Part shown: in pieces, positions 1 through 6,540 of the stretch
Position numbering within the stretch: the stretch's first letter is position 1
How the letters are laid out: the number at the start of each line of letters is the position of its first letter
From: Dysgonamonadaceae bacterium
GTDB lineage: Bacteria > Bacteroidota > Bacteroidia > Bacteroidales > Azobacteroidaceae
DNA length: 33,974 bases
NCBI GenBank assembly: GCA_031271125.1
Contig: JAISWH010000067.1
Location: forward strand, 1-33,974
Reading direction: 5' to 3'
Position numbers and translations under genes: made by a program
The notes under the pieces: model-generated
The model's database searches: none
The model's input: only the letters and a program-made list of their open reading frames with translations
What the model was told of the DNA's origin: nothing

Positions 1-69
1 CAAATTTGCTGCTCCAAAAACCATCGGAAACAGCAAAAACAAAAACATCATTTTTTTCTTCATTCTCAT
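1..69 (-). CDS. 5' end of a secreted protein gene (partial, runs off the window)
   Basis: Reading leftward from ATG at 69 gives MRMKKKMMFLFLLFPMVFGA followed by AANL before the window ends. A second in-frame ATG lies at 63. The lysine-rich start, hydrophobic stretch and small residues at the end form a typical Sec signal peptide, so the product is exported. Only 23 codons are visible, so the family cannot be named. The 105 bp directly upstream (70-174) show no convincing TTTG/TAnnTTTG promoter on this strand. Beyond that lies the 175-563 inverted-repeat segment, which could supply one. Confidence 0.6.
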   Translation of the reverse strand, partial: MRMKKKMMFLFLLFPMVFGAANL

Positions 70-174
70 CTTTTCAATTATTAATTTTCACATTTTTTAA
101 GTTTTAATACTTTTTTCAATAAAACGCATAAATCACTGTAAATCAATGTCTTATCAAACCAACTTTGTGCTTCC

Positions 175-203
175 AGTGTCTGTCACTGTATTGATGACAG
201 ACA
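175..203 (+). repeat. Left copy of a 29-bp inverted repeat with recombinase-site-like architecture
   Basis: The left arm AGTGTCTGTCA is followed by the 9-nt core CTGTATTGA and the right arm TGACAGACA. The arms pair over 9 bp. The whole 29 bp is the exact reverse complement of 535-563, and identity stops precisely at both ends. An arm/asymmetric-core/arm design is what tyrosine recombinase sites look like; a transposon end or plain hairpin is also possible. Confidence 0.7.
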
Positions 204-403
204 GCGTTTGTAAATGGCTGATTTTAAGATACTTAAGAGGCTTAATGTTTTACAAGTGTTTAACAAATTGTTAAATTGCAAAAAGGAGGCTGAAAAATAT
301 AGCTTATAAATTATTGATAATAAGATAGATAAGTACAATTTTTGTCTTTTTTACTATTTAAACAAGACTAAAAGAACTATAAATCAATAAGTTAAGCGGT
401 ATT

Positions 404-428
404 CTTATTTAGAATGATTCTAAATAAG
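404..428. promoter_or_regulatory. Perfect 12-1-12 palindrome resembling a Fur/PerR-family operator
   Basis: The arms CTTATTTAGAAT and ATTCTAAATAAG pair without mismatch around a single G at 416. The inner TTAGAAT-G-ATTCTAA has the 7-1-7 layout of Fur-family boxes (PerR-type TTATAAT-N-ATTATAA differs at one position per half). It sits in the middle of the segment between the two 29-bp inverted repeats. No run of T follows it, so it is unlikely to be a terminator. Operator function is inferred from shape alone. Confidence 0.45.
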
Positions 429-499
429 GGAGTTGAAAAAGTTGGCGGGACAAAGAAAAGTGTTTGCAAACGGATAGTAATCAATTAGATAGGTGTTCG

Positions 500-507
500 T
501 AACTTTG
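500..507 (+). promoter_or_regulatory. Candidate -7 element inside the inverted-repeat segment, facing right
   Basis: TAACTTTG matches the Bacteroidetes -7 consensus TAnnTTTG, but no TTTG lies 19-21 nt upstream, so it is only half supported. Transcription would start near 514 and run straight through the 535-563 repeat. If the segment inverted, the box would face left toward the exported-protein gene at 1-69. Confidence 0.3.
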
Positions 508-534
508 TGTCGGATTAAAATGCGAAAAATGGAG

Positions 535-563
535 TGTCTGTCATCAATACAGTGACAGACACT
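535..563 (-). repeat. Right copy of the 29-bp inverted repeat
   Basis: It is the exact reverse complement of 175-203: TGTCTGTCA, core TCAATACAG, then TGACAGACACT. With A533 and G534 the stem extends to 11 bp on each side (533-543 with 553-563). The core is in inverted orientation relative to the left copy, so recombination between the two would flip the DNA between them rather than delete it. The rightward transcript would form this hairpin followed by a T-rich tract, so it may also act as a terminator. Confidence 0.7.
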
Positions 564-656
564 TTTGTTAAAATTTTTCGGCAAAGAAAAACGCATTATA
601 ATTTTGACTCCACCAAACTCTCGTCAGAGAGCGTAGGGAAGCCATAGCGCACACCT

Positions 657-688
657 GGATTGCTTCACCCAGCGGGTTCGCAATGACG
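657..688. repeat. REP-like palindromic intergenic repeat
   Basis: The stretch runs from GGATTGC to GCAATGACG and folds with ATTGC (659-663) pairing GCAAT (680-684) and CCC (668-670) pairing GGG (674-676). From memory, GGATTGC...GCAATGACG repeats are widespread in intergenic DNA of many bacterial genomes and metagenome bins. Only one copy is visible here, so repeat status is inferred from that resemblance. Confidence 0.4.
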
Positions 689-726
689 AAGCGACAATTT
701 GAATTGCACCCCAAAGGAATTAAAAT

Positions 727-758
727 TTTGGATATAATGCAATTTTTGATTAATTTTG
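727..758 (+). promoter_or_regulatory. Bacteroidetes-type promoter for the 788-2828 gene run
   Basis: TTTG at 727-730, a 20-nt spacer and TAATTTTG at 751-758 match the primary-sigma consensus of this phylum. The predicted start near 765 leaves a leader of about 23 nt before the ATG at 788. This gives the small conserved gene its own promoter, independent of the inverted-repeat segment upstream. Confidence 0.65.
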
Positions 759-787
759 TTGCATAAATGGAAACTGGCTATTAGAAA

Positions 788-1252
788 ATGAGTTTTAAAA
801 AGGAAATTGAACAATATTTGGAAGGAATTTCCGTATTGGAAGAATCATTTCGGAAAGTGAAGGACTTAGATACTTTGCCTGTGTCATTTTTCAGCACGTC
901 GCTGGATATTTTGAATCAATTGAAAATCGGCCTTTACGAAATGGAATCTTCACAGCTTCAACTGATGACGGCGGTCAATGATCCTGTCGAATTGACCGTT
1001 TTTCTGGGGGACAAAATAAGCAAAAAAATATATGCGGATTTGACAAAGTCGTTGACGATTAATCAACGGTTTATGTTTCTACGGGATTTGTTTAAGGGAA
1101 ATGAAGCGGAAATGAATCAAGTATTTACGCATCTCAATGCATTGCAGACTTTGGAAGAAGCTTTGAATTATTTGAACGACAATCATCCGTTTCCATGGGA
1201 AACCGATGCAGGGGTTGCTTTTAAGGAACTGATGGAAAAACATTTTGCCTGA
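788..1252 (+). CDS. Conserved Bacteroidetes protein of unknown function
   Basis: This 154-residue cytoplasmic protein has no signal peptide or membrane segment and is predicted to be largely helical and acidic. The C-terminal third (about 92-154), starting INQRFMFLRDLFKGNEAEMN and ending in a tryptophan-containing acidic tail, resembles a segment seen in many Bacteroides hypothetical proteins of the form IN.RF.F.R.LF...E.N. That is from memory, not a search. It is the first gene after the promoter at 727-758 and ends 2 nt before rsmI, so the two are almost certainly cotranscribed and probably translationally coupled. No enzymatic motif is visible and I assign no function. Confidence 0.8.
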   Translation: MSFKKEIEQYLEGISVLEESFRKVKDLDTLPVSFFSTSLDILNQLKIGLYEMESSQLQLMTAVNDPVELTVFLGDKISKKIYADLTKSLTINQRFMFLRDLFKGNEAEMNQVFTHLNALQTLEEALNYLNDNHPFPWETDAGVAFKELMEKHFA

Positions 1253-1254
1253 AA

Positions 1255-1932
1255 ATGCGGGAACAAAGCAAATTGTATTTAGTGCCTACTCCGGTGGGAA
1301 ATCTGGAAGATATGACTTCCAGAGCCATCCGGATATTGAAGGAAGCCGGTGTGATTTTGGCGGAAGATACGCGAACGACGGGATTTTTGCTGAAACATTT
1401 CGACATTAAAAATAAAATGTTTTCCCATCATAAATTCAATGAACATCAAACGGTTGAAGGAATTGTTTCGAGGATAAAAACCGGAGAAAATGTTGCTTTG
1501 GTTTCCGATGCGGGTACGCCGGGGATTTCCGATCCGGGATTTTTGCTGGTTCGCGAATGTGTGGGTCAAGGTGTTGAGGTAGAATGTCTTCCGGGAGCAA
1601 CGGCTTTTGTTCCGGCGCTTGTGGATTCCGGTTTGCCGACAGATAGGTTTGTGTTTGAAGGTTTTCTTCCGCAAAAAAAGGGGCGTCAAACGCGTCTGAA
1701 AGAATTAGCCGGAGAAACACGGACGATGATTTTTTATGAATCCCCTTTCCGGCTGGTAAAAACGCTGACTCAGTTGGCGGAACATCTGGGAACGGACAGA
1801 AAAGCTTCCGTTTCAAGGGAAATTTCTAAATTGCATGAGCAAACTGTGCGCGGTACATTAAACGAATTGGTGAGTTATTTTACTCAAAATGAGCCGCGCG
1901 GGGAATTTGTCATTGTGGTTGCCGGTAAATGA
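1255..1932 (+). CDS. rsmI: 16S rRNA (cytidine(1402)-2'-O)-methyltransferase RsmI
   Basis: RsmI uses SAM to methylate the 2'-OH of C1402 in the decoding centre of 16S rRNA, tuning initiation and fidelity. The 225-residue product fits the tetrapyrrole methylase fold: the N-terminal LYLVPTPVGNLEDMTSRAI, the AEDTRTTGFLLKHF segment (about 36-49), the glycine-rich LVSDAGTPGISDPG loop (about 82-95), CLPGATAFVPALVDSG and FYESPFRL are all diagnostic. E. coli RsmI is longer (about 286); the shorter form lacking the C-terminal extension is common in this phylum. The ATG at 1255 follows the upstream TGA by 2 nt. Confidence in family and activity is high. Confidence 0.96.
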   Translation: MREQSKLYLVPTPVGNLEDMTSRAIRILKEAGVILAEDTRTTGFLLKHFDIKNKMFSHHKFNEHQTVEGIVSRIKTGENVALVSDAGTPGISDPGFLLVRECVGQGVEVECLPGATAFVPALVDSGLPTDRFVFEGFLPQKKGRQTRLKELAGETRTMIFYESPFRLVKTLTQLAEHLGTDRKASVSREISKLHEQTVRGTLNELVSYFTQNEPRGEFVIVVAGK

Positions 1933-1967
1933 GAATGATTTAATTATATTATAAAAATTAAAAAACA

Positions 1968-2828
1968 ATGAAAAAGGTAGTGTTATTTTGTGGTATATTG
2001 GCTTTGATTTTGACTTCTTGCATGAAAAATTCGGCAGAATATCAAGCATTAAAAGCCCAACGAGATTCTTTGCTATTAGTCAACGCTCAAAATTCGGCGG
2101 AATTGGACGAAATTGTTATGCTTCTCAATGAAGTGGAAGATAATTTTAAAAGTATCAAATCTGCCGAAAATTATTTGACCGTTCAATCCAATGCTTCCGG
2201 TGAATTGGCGCCTGCGGTGAAGGACAAAATTCGTTCCGACATGCAATTTGTGACGGAAACCTTAAGTAAAAACAGAGAGAAAATTGCCGAATTGGAAAAG
2301 AAGCTGAAAGGTTCTGTCCATCAATCCAAACAGTTGCAACAAACCCTGAATAATCTTCGTCTGCAATTGGATGAAAAAACGATGGCTTTGGTTACCCTGA
2401 ATGAGGAATTAGAACATAAAGACCGGAAAATCACCGAATTAAGTGATAACATCACTACACTTTCGAGAGATGTTCAAGATTTGAGAACTTATTCCAACTT
2501 ACAACAAGAAACCATTGACGCTCAAACGAAAGAATTGAATACGGTTTATTATTGCTTCGGCACTTCTAAAGAATTGAAGAAACAAGGTATTTTGAAAGAC
2601 GAGCAGTTGGGCGCTAATTTCAATAAGGATTATTTTATCAAAGTGAAAGATTTGAACAAGTTAGAAATTGTTCCTTTGTATGCTAAAAAAGGTACGCTTG
2701 TTTCGAAACATCCCGACGGATCTTATGAATTTGTTAAAACCACTAACGGTCAAGTCGAATTGAAGATTTTAGATTCGAAAAACTTTTGGAGTTTAACAAA
2801 ATATTTGGTTGTTCTGGTCAATATGTAA
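1968..2828 (+). CDS. Coiled-coil lipoprotein of unknown function
   Basis: This 286-residue product starts with MKKVVLFCGILALILTSC, a signal peptide ending in a lipobox with Cys18 as the lipidated residue. Residues of about 25-190 are a long heptad-rich helix, with segments such as EKKLKGSVHQSKQLQQTLNN and NEELEHKDRKITELSDN, predicted to be coiled coil. The last 90 residues form a distinct globular part that opens at NTVYYCFGTSKELKKQGILK. The architecture, a lipid-anchored rod with a C-terminal head, suggests an envelope spacer or assembly factor, but no function is known to me. It lies 35 nt after rsmI with no clear promoter between, so it probably belongs to the same transcript. Confidence 0.85.
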   Translation: MKKVVLFCGILALILTSCMKNSAEYQALKAQRDSLLLVNAQNSAELDEIVMLLNEVEDNFKSIKSAENYLTVQSNASGELAPAVKDKIRSDMQFVTETLSKNREKIAELEKKLKGSVHQSKQLQQTLNNLRLQLDEKTMALVTLNEELEHKDRKITELSDNITTLSRDVQDLRTYSNLQQETIDAQTKELNTVYYCFGTSKELKKQGILKDEQLGANFNKDYFIKVKDLNKLEIVPLYAKKGTLVSKHPDGSYEFVKTTNGQVELKILDSKNFWSLTKYLVVLVNM

Positions 2829-2839
2829 TTAAAAGTTTA

Positions 2840-2847
2840 TATATTTG
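2840..2847 (+). promoter_or_regulatory. -7 element of the tRNA-Gly promoter
   Basis: TATATTTG ends 9 nt before the first tRNA base and matches TAnnTTTG. The -33 region is weak: the nearest TTTG (2804-2807) is 32 nt upstream, too far. It begins directly after the lipoprotein stop codon. Confidence 0.45.
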
Positions 2848-2856
2848 CAGCCTCAA

Positions 2857-2929
2857 GCGAAAATAGCTCAGTTGGTAGAGCACGACCTTCCCAAGGTCGG
2901 GGTCGCGGGTTCGAGCCCCGTTTTTCGCT
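2857..2929 (+). tRNA. tRNA-Gly (anticodon CCC)
   Basis: The 73-nt cloverleaf has acceptor GCGAAAA pairing TTTTCGC, D arm GCTC/GAGC, and anticodon stem CGACC/GGTCG around loop TTCCCAA, which gives anticodon CCC reading GGG. The T arm is GCGGG TTCGAGC CCCGT, with the first and last bases pairing as a wobble. Discriminator base T2929 is followed by C, so CCA is not encoded. Confidence 0.95.
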
Positions 2930-2992
2930 CATAAAATCTTATATAATAATACAAAAGTTATCTTTATATCTAAAATATTAATTAGATAAATT

Positions 2993-4237
2993 ATGGCAAG
3001 AATCAAACCGTTTAAAGGGATTCGTCCCCCTGAAAAATATGTAACCGAAGTCGCTTCACGTCCCTATGATGTGTTAAGTTCAACAGAAGCAAGAGCAGAG
3101 GCCAAAGGCAACGAAAAGTCTTTGTATCACATCATCAAACCGGAAATCGATTTTCCCGAAGGAAAAGATGAACATGCTCCCGAAGTGTATGACAAAGCAG
3201 TTGAAAATTTCAAACAATTTAAGGAAAAAGGATGGCTGCTTCAGGATGAAAAGGAAAACTATTATGTGTATGCTCAAACCATGAATGGCCGCACCCAATA
3301 TGGATTGGTCGTTTGTTCGTATGTGGACGATTATCTGAGCGGCCTTATCAAAAAGCACGAATTGACGCGGAAAGACAAAGAAGAAGACCGGATGAAGCAT
3401 GTCCGCATCAACAATGCCAATATCGAACCGGTGTTTTTTGCTTATCCCGACAATCCGTCTCTTGATGCGATTGTTGCGGATACCATCAAGCAAACGCCTG
3501 AGTATGATTTCGTTTCTGCTGATGGTATCGGCCACCATTTTTGGGTCATTAGCGATGACCCCACGATTCGGAAAATTACCGGACTTTTTGCGGAAATACC
3601 TTATTTATATATTGCCGACGGACATCACCGTTCGGCGGCGGCGGCGCTGGTCGGCGCGGAAAAAGCCAAACAAAATCCACATCATACCGGAAAGGAAGAA
3701 TATAATTATTTTATGGCGGTTTGTTTTCCTGCCAATCAACTGAAAATCATGGACTACAATCGCGTAGTGAAAGATTTGAACGGCTTGACTCCCACCGAAT
3801 TTTTGGCTAAACTAAGCCATGATTTTCTGATTACAGAAAAAGGTAAAACGATTTATCATCCGCAGAAATTGCATAATTTTTCCTTGTATTTGGAAGGAAA
3901 TTGGTACTCTTTGGAAGCCAAAACGGGAACTTACGATGACAATGACCCGATCGGCGTACTTGATGTTACTGTTTCTTCCGATTTGATTTTGGATAAAATT
4001 TTGGGCATAAAAGATTTACGCACAGATAAACGCATTGATTTTGTCGGTGGTCTCCGTGGCTTGGAAGAACTGAAGCGCCGCGTAGACAGCGGAGAAATGG
4101 CCGTGGCTCTTGCTCTTTATCCGGTCTCTATGAAACAATTGATTGATATAGCCGATACGGGAAATATCATGCCGCCGAAAACAACTTGGTTTGAGCCGAA
4201 ATTGCGGTCGGGACTGGTGATACATGAATTGAGTTAA
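2993..4237 (+). CDS. DUF1015 family protein
   Basis: The 414-residue protein starts MARIKPFKGIRPPEKYVTEV, the standard opening of DUF1015. The family core is visible at LSGLIKKHELTRKDKEEDR (about 115-133), at the histidine-rich YIADGHHRSAAA (about 206-217), and in the C-terminal DKRIDFVGGLRGLEEL. The HHR motif and conserved acidic residues suggest a metal- or phosphate-dependent enzyme, but the activity is not established to my knowledge. From memory, DUF1015 genes sit next to serC/serA in several Bacteroides genomes, hinting at a serine or phosphoserine link; here that context is missing and the next gene, 33 nt on, is a small-molecule kinase. No signal peptide, so cytoplasmic. Confidence 0.9.
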   Translation: MARIKPFKGIRPPEKYVTEVASRPYDVLSSTEARAEAKGNEKSLYHIIKPEIDFPEGKDEHAPEVYDKAVENFKQFKEKGWLLQDEKENYYVYAQTMNGRTQYGLVVCSYVDDYLSGLIKKHELTRKDKEEDRMKHVRINNANIEPVFFAYPDNPSLDAIVADTIKQTPEYDFVSADGIGHHFWVISDDPTIRKITGLFAEIPYLYIADGHHRSAAAALVGAEKAKQNPHHTGKEEYNYFMAVCFPANQLKIMDYNRVVKDLNGLTPTEFLAKLSHDFLITEKGKTIYHPQKLHNFSLYLEGNWYSLEAKTGTYDDNDPIGVLDVTVSSDLILDKILGIKDLRTDKRIDFVGGLRGLEELKRRVDSGEMAVALALYPVSMKQLIDIADTGNIMPPKTTWFEPKLRSGLVIHELS

Positions 4238-4270
4238 ATTACATATTAATTTTTAATTTTTAGTTTATTT

Positions 4271-5335
4271 ATGAAACATATTGATTTAATACAACATTTT
4301 CAAACAACAGGAACCGTAGTTTCCATAGAGCCTTTAGGTGCAGGACATATTAATGATTCGTTCTTTGTAAAGACTTCGGAATCCGACAACCCCGATTATT
4401 TGCTGCAACGGATTAATCATCAAATATTTAAAGATGTGGAACTGCTGCAAAATAATATCCTGCACGTTACCAATCACATCCGTAAAAAGTTGATTGAGAA
4501 AGGCGAACAAGACATTAGCAGGAAGACATTGACCATTATTCCGGCCAAAGACGGGAAATTGTTTTATTTCGACGGTGAAAACTATTGGCGGGTATATCTT
4601 TTCATCCAAGGAGGGAAAAGTTATGACGCCATTACACCTGCCTTAGCGTATTCTGCCGGAAAAGCCTTCGGCGAGTTTCAGTCCTATTTAGCGGATATTC
4701 CGGATGCAGTTTACGAAACGATTCCCAATTTCCACAACATGGAATTTCGGTTGGAACAATTTCGCGAAGCCGTAGCCAACGATGCGGCCGGCCGGGTAAA
4801 GGACAACAAAGAAATCATCGCGGCAATCGAATCACGCGCCGACGAAATGACTAAGGTCGAACGGATAGGACGGGAAGGAAAATTGCCCAAACGCATCAAT
4901 CATTGTGATACAAAAGTAAATAACGTCTTGTTTGACGAAGAAGGGCAAGTGCTTTGCGTCGTTGATCTCGACACGGTAATGCCCGGTTATGTTGTATCGG
5001 ATTTCGGCGATTTTATCCGGACAGGCGCCAATACCGGTGCGGAAGATGATGCCGATTTAGATAACATAAGCGTTAATTTGGACATTTATACAAGTTATGC
5101 ACAAGGTTATCTGAAAACAGCCCGTTCCTTTTTACTCCCGTTGGAAATCGAATTCTTGCCTTTTGGTGCGCGTTTATTGACTTATATGCAAACCGTTCGT
5201 TTCTTTACCGATTACTTAAATGGAGATACCTATTATAAAACACAGTTTCCGGAACATAACTTGCAACGTACTAAAGCACAGTTGAAGTTATTAGAAGATT
5301 TGGAAGATAAAGAGGAGCAACTTATTTTGAAATAA
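4271..5335 (+). CDS. Aminoglycoside-phosphotransferase-fold sugar kinase (N-acetylhexosamine 1-kinase-like)
   Basis: The 354-residue protein has the APH kinase fold. The nucleotide-binding N-lobe opens with GAGHINDSFFVKT, and the catalytic loop reads NHCDTKVNNVLFDE (about 214-227), matching the HxDxxxxN kinase motif. The metal-binding VVDLDTVMPG follows. The overall pattern, including NDSF near the start and the long C-terminal helical lobe, matches the NahK / mucin-desulfatase-annotated group, which phosphorylates GlcNAc or GalNAc at C1 in host-glycan salvage. The exact sugar cannot be told from sequence. It lies 33 nt after the DUF1015 gene and shares its strand; the pair is bracketed by tRNA-Gly and tRNA-Lys. 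No sugar nucleotidyltransferase or lacto-N-biose phosphorylase is adjacent. Confidence 0.85.
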   Translation: MKHIDLIQHFQTTGTVVSIEPLGAGHINDSFFVKTSESDNPDYLLQRINHQIFKDVELLQNNILHVTNHIRKKLIEKGEQDISRKTLTIIPAKDGKLFYFDGENYWRVYLFIQGGKSYDAITPALAYSAGKAFGEFQSYLADIPDAVYETIPNFHNMEFRLEQFREAVANDAAGRVKDNKEIIAAIESRADEMTKVERIGREGKLPKRINHCDTKVNNVLFDEEGQVLCVVDLDTVMPGYVVSDFGDFIRTGANTGAEDDADLDNISVNLDIYTSYAQGYLKTARSFLLPLEIEFLPFGARLLTYMQTVRFFTDYLNGDTYYKTQFPEHNLQRTKAQLKLLEDLEDKEEQLILK

Positions 5336-5349
5336 TTCACGCAACAATA

Positions 5350-5381
5350 TTTGGATAATCACATTATAAATACTACCTTTG
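5350..5381 (+). promoter_or_regulatory. Promoter of tRNA-Lys
   Basis: TTTG at 5350-5353, a 20-nt spacer and TACCTTTG at 5374-5381 match the Bacteroidetes consensus. The tRNA begins 17 nt downstream. Confidence 0.75.
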
Positions 5382-5397
5382 CACCCGTCTTTAGAAA

Positions 5398-5470
5398 GTC
5401 TCCGTAGCTCAGTTGGTAGAGCAAATGACTCTTAATCATTGGGTCCAGGGTTCGAGTCCCTGCGGGGACA
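5398..5470 (+). tRNA. tRNA-Lys (anticodon CTT)
   Basis: The 73-nt cloverleaf has acceptor GTCTCCG with CGGGGAC (one T-G wobble), D arm GCTC/GAGC, and anticodon stem AATGA/TCATT around loop CTCTTAA, which gives anticodon CTT reading AAG. The T arm is CAGGG TTCGAGT CCCTG and the discriminator is A5470. CCA is not encoded. Confidence 0.95.
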
Positions 5471-5484
5471 CGCTAAAAAGCAAC

Positions 5485-5528
5485 AAACGGCCGAATATTA
5501 ATAAAATAATTCAGCCGTTTTTCTTTTT
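5485..5528. terminator. Rho-independent terminator after tRNA-Lys, probably bidirectional
   Basis: AAACGGC (5485-5491) pairs with GCCGTTT (5514-5520), with inner GAAT/ATTC pairing possible, and is followed by TTTCTTTTT-like sequence. Read on the minus strand the same stem is followed by a short T run, so it can also end the leftward transcript that finishes at 5546. Confidence 0.7.
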
Positions 5529-5545
5529 GCTTACAAATAAGATTT

Positions 5546-5998
5546 TTATTTCCGATGTTTATCCAATATTTCCCGGGCAAACTGCCGCTCAGCTTCCTGA
5601 TAAAGATAAATTTTTCGAGCAGAAATTATTTCGGCAAATTTGGTTATATATTCCCGATCCAACTTGGCTACTTCCACTTCAACATTCTTAATGCGCATTA
5701 TTAACTCCAGATATTCTTCCTCCGTGTGGGTCTTACCTTCGTTTTCGGCGTTCTTAAACTCACGCGTTAATTTTCTTATCTGTTGATTCAGAACAAATTT
5801 TTTTTCTTGTAACTCGTTACAGATAGGCCAAAAAGTTTTGGCTTCATTATCGGTAAGGTTCATTTTTTTGGTAATAAAAACAACCCGCCTTTTTTTAAAG
5901 GATTCAAATTCAGCCTTCTTTTTGCTGTCTTGTGCAAAAAGAAAGAAATTCAGTCCTAAAAGGCTAAACAACAATAACAATATCAATCTTTTTTGCAT
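5546..5998 (-). CDS. Small exported helical protein, Spy/CpxP-like candidate, in an ECF sigma locus
   Basis: The 150-residue product has a signal peptide (MQKRLILLLLFSLLGLNFFLFAQ, cleavage likely after AQ at 23) and then an all-helical, highly charged mature part. Segment KKMNLTDNEAKTFWPICNEL (about 45-64) resembles the LT..Q-type motif of Spy/CpxP-like periplasmic proteins, in which a short helix precedes a long amphipathic one. Homologues in this phylum are often annotated as a sensor of an ECF sigma factor. It is the last gene of a minus-strand run, sigma factor, anti-sigma-like protein, then this gene, with a 27-nt gap to its neighbour, so a periplasmic sensing or chaperone role in that circuit is the natural inference. 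Confidence 0.8.
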   Translation of the reverse strand: MQKRLILLLLFSLLGLNFFLFAQDSKKKAEFESFKKRRVVFITKKMNLTDNEAKTFWPICNELQEKKFVLNQQIRKLTREFKNAENEGKTHTEEEYLELIMRIKNVEVEVAKLDREYITKFAEIISARKIYLYQEAERQFAREILDKHRK

Positions 5999-6025
5999 AT
6001 CCTAAGTCTTTTATTTTTTATTCAC

Positions 6026-6424
6026 TCATTGAATATAACCTATTTCGGCATCTCCCAGAAGTCCCGTCATTGCATCATCATATACAACTTTAATTAATTC
6101 ATCTTCGTAATAGCGGTAAAAATCTTCTATATCATTGGATGAGTTTAAATGAAGACCTTCGGAAGCATAAATTGATTCTTTCTCTTGCCGGCTATCAGGC
6201 TTATCCACAAACAAATTGATCATCAATGCAATACCTGCAAACATCGCAGCCATATAGATCCACGGCTGTACTCTTTCCCACAAACTAATTACTTTTGGTT
6301 GCTCAACAGGGAGGTCCGGTAATTTCGACATTATATCGGCAGTAAAATTCTCGAAATAATCTTCCGGTACTTTAAACGGGTCTGTTTTTTCGATTGAATC
6401 CAACGTAATATTATTCTTTTTCAT
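6026..6424 (-). CDS. Single-pass membrane anti-sigma-like protein
   Basis: Starting at ATG 6424 (MKKNNITLDS) the product is 132 residues; an earlier in-frame ATG at 6445 would add 7 less convincing residues. The cytoplasmic part contains DPFKVPEDYFENF, a motif that I know recurs in Bacteroidetes proteins encoded beside ECF sigma factors. One hydrophobic segment, PWIYMAAMFAGIALMINLFV (about 54-73), follows, then an acidic outside part of about 60 residues ending YYEDELIKVVYDDAMTGLLG. The layout is that of an anti-sigma factor: short cytoplasmic domain, one TM helix, short periplasmic sensor. No zinc-binding HxxxCxxC motif of the ZAS type is present. It is downstream of the sigma gene by 116 nt. 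Confidence 0.78.
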   Translation of the reverse strand: MKKNNITLDSIEKTDPFKVPEDYFENFTADIMSKLPDLPVEQPKVISLWERVQPWIYMAAMFAGIALMINLFVDKPDSRQEKESIYASEGLHLNSSNDIEDFYRYYEDELIKVVYDDAMTGLLGDAEIGYIQ

Positions 6425-6540
6425 ACAATTTGTTTTTAAGGTCATGTGAAGTCCGCTTCCTGCTTCTGCACTTAGGTACGTGTTTCACAATCGCATTTCT
6501 TCTTGTATATATATATAAGACACAATTACCGGCGAAAAGT

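Noticed and set aside
175-203. CRISPR-like repeat unit
   Set aside because: Only two copies, in inverted orientation and 331 bp apart, with no array spacing and no cas genes.
404-428. Rho-independent terminator
   Set aside because: The stem is AT-rich with a 1-nt centre, cannot form a normal loop, and no T run follows on either strand; an operator reading is more sensible.
5413-5691. A 92-codon rightward open frame starting inside tRNA-Lys
   Set aside because: It begins within the tRNA, crosses the terminator and overlaps the 3' end of the exported helical protein gene; no coding character.
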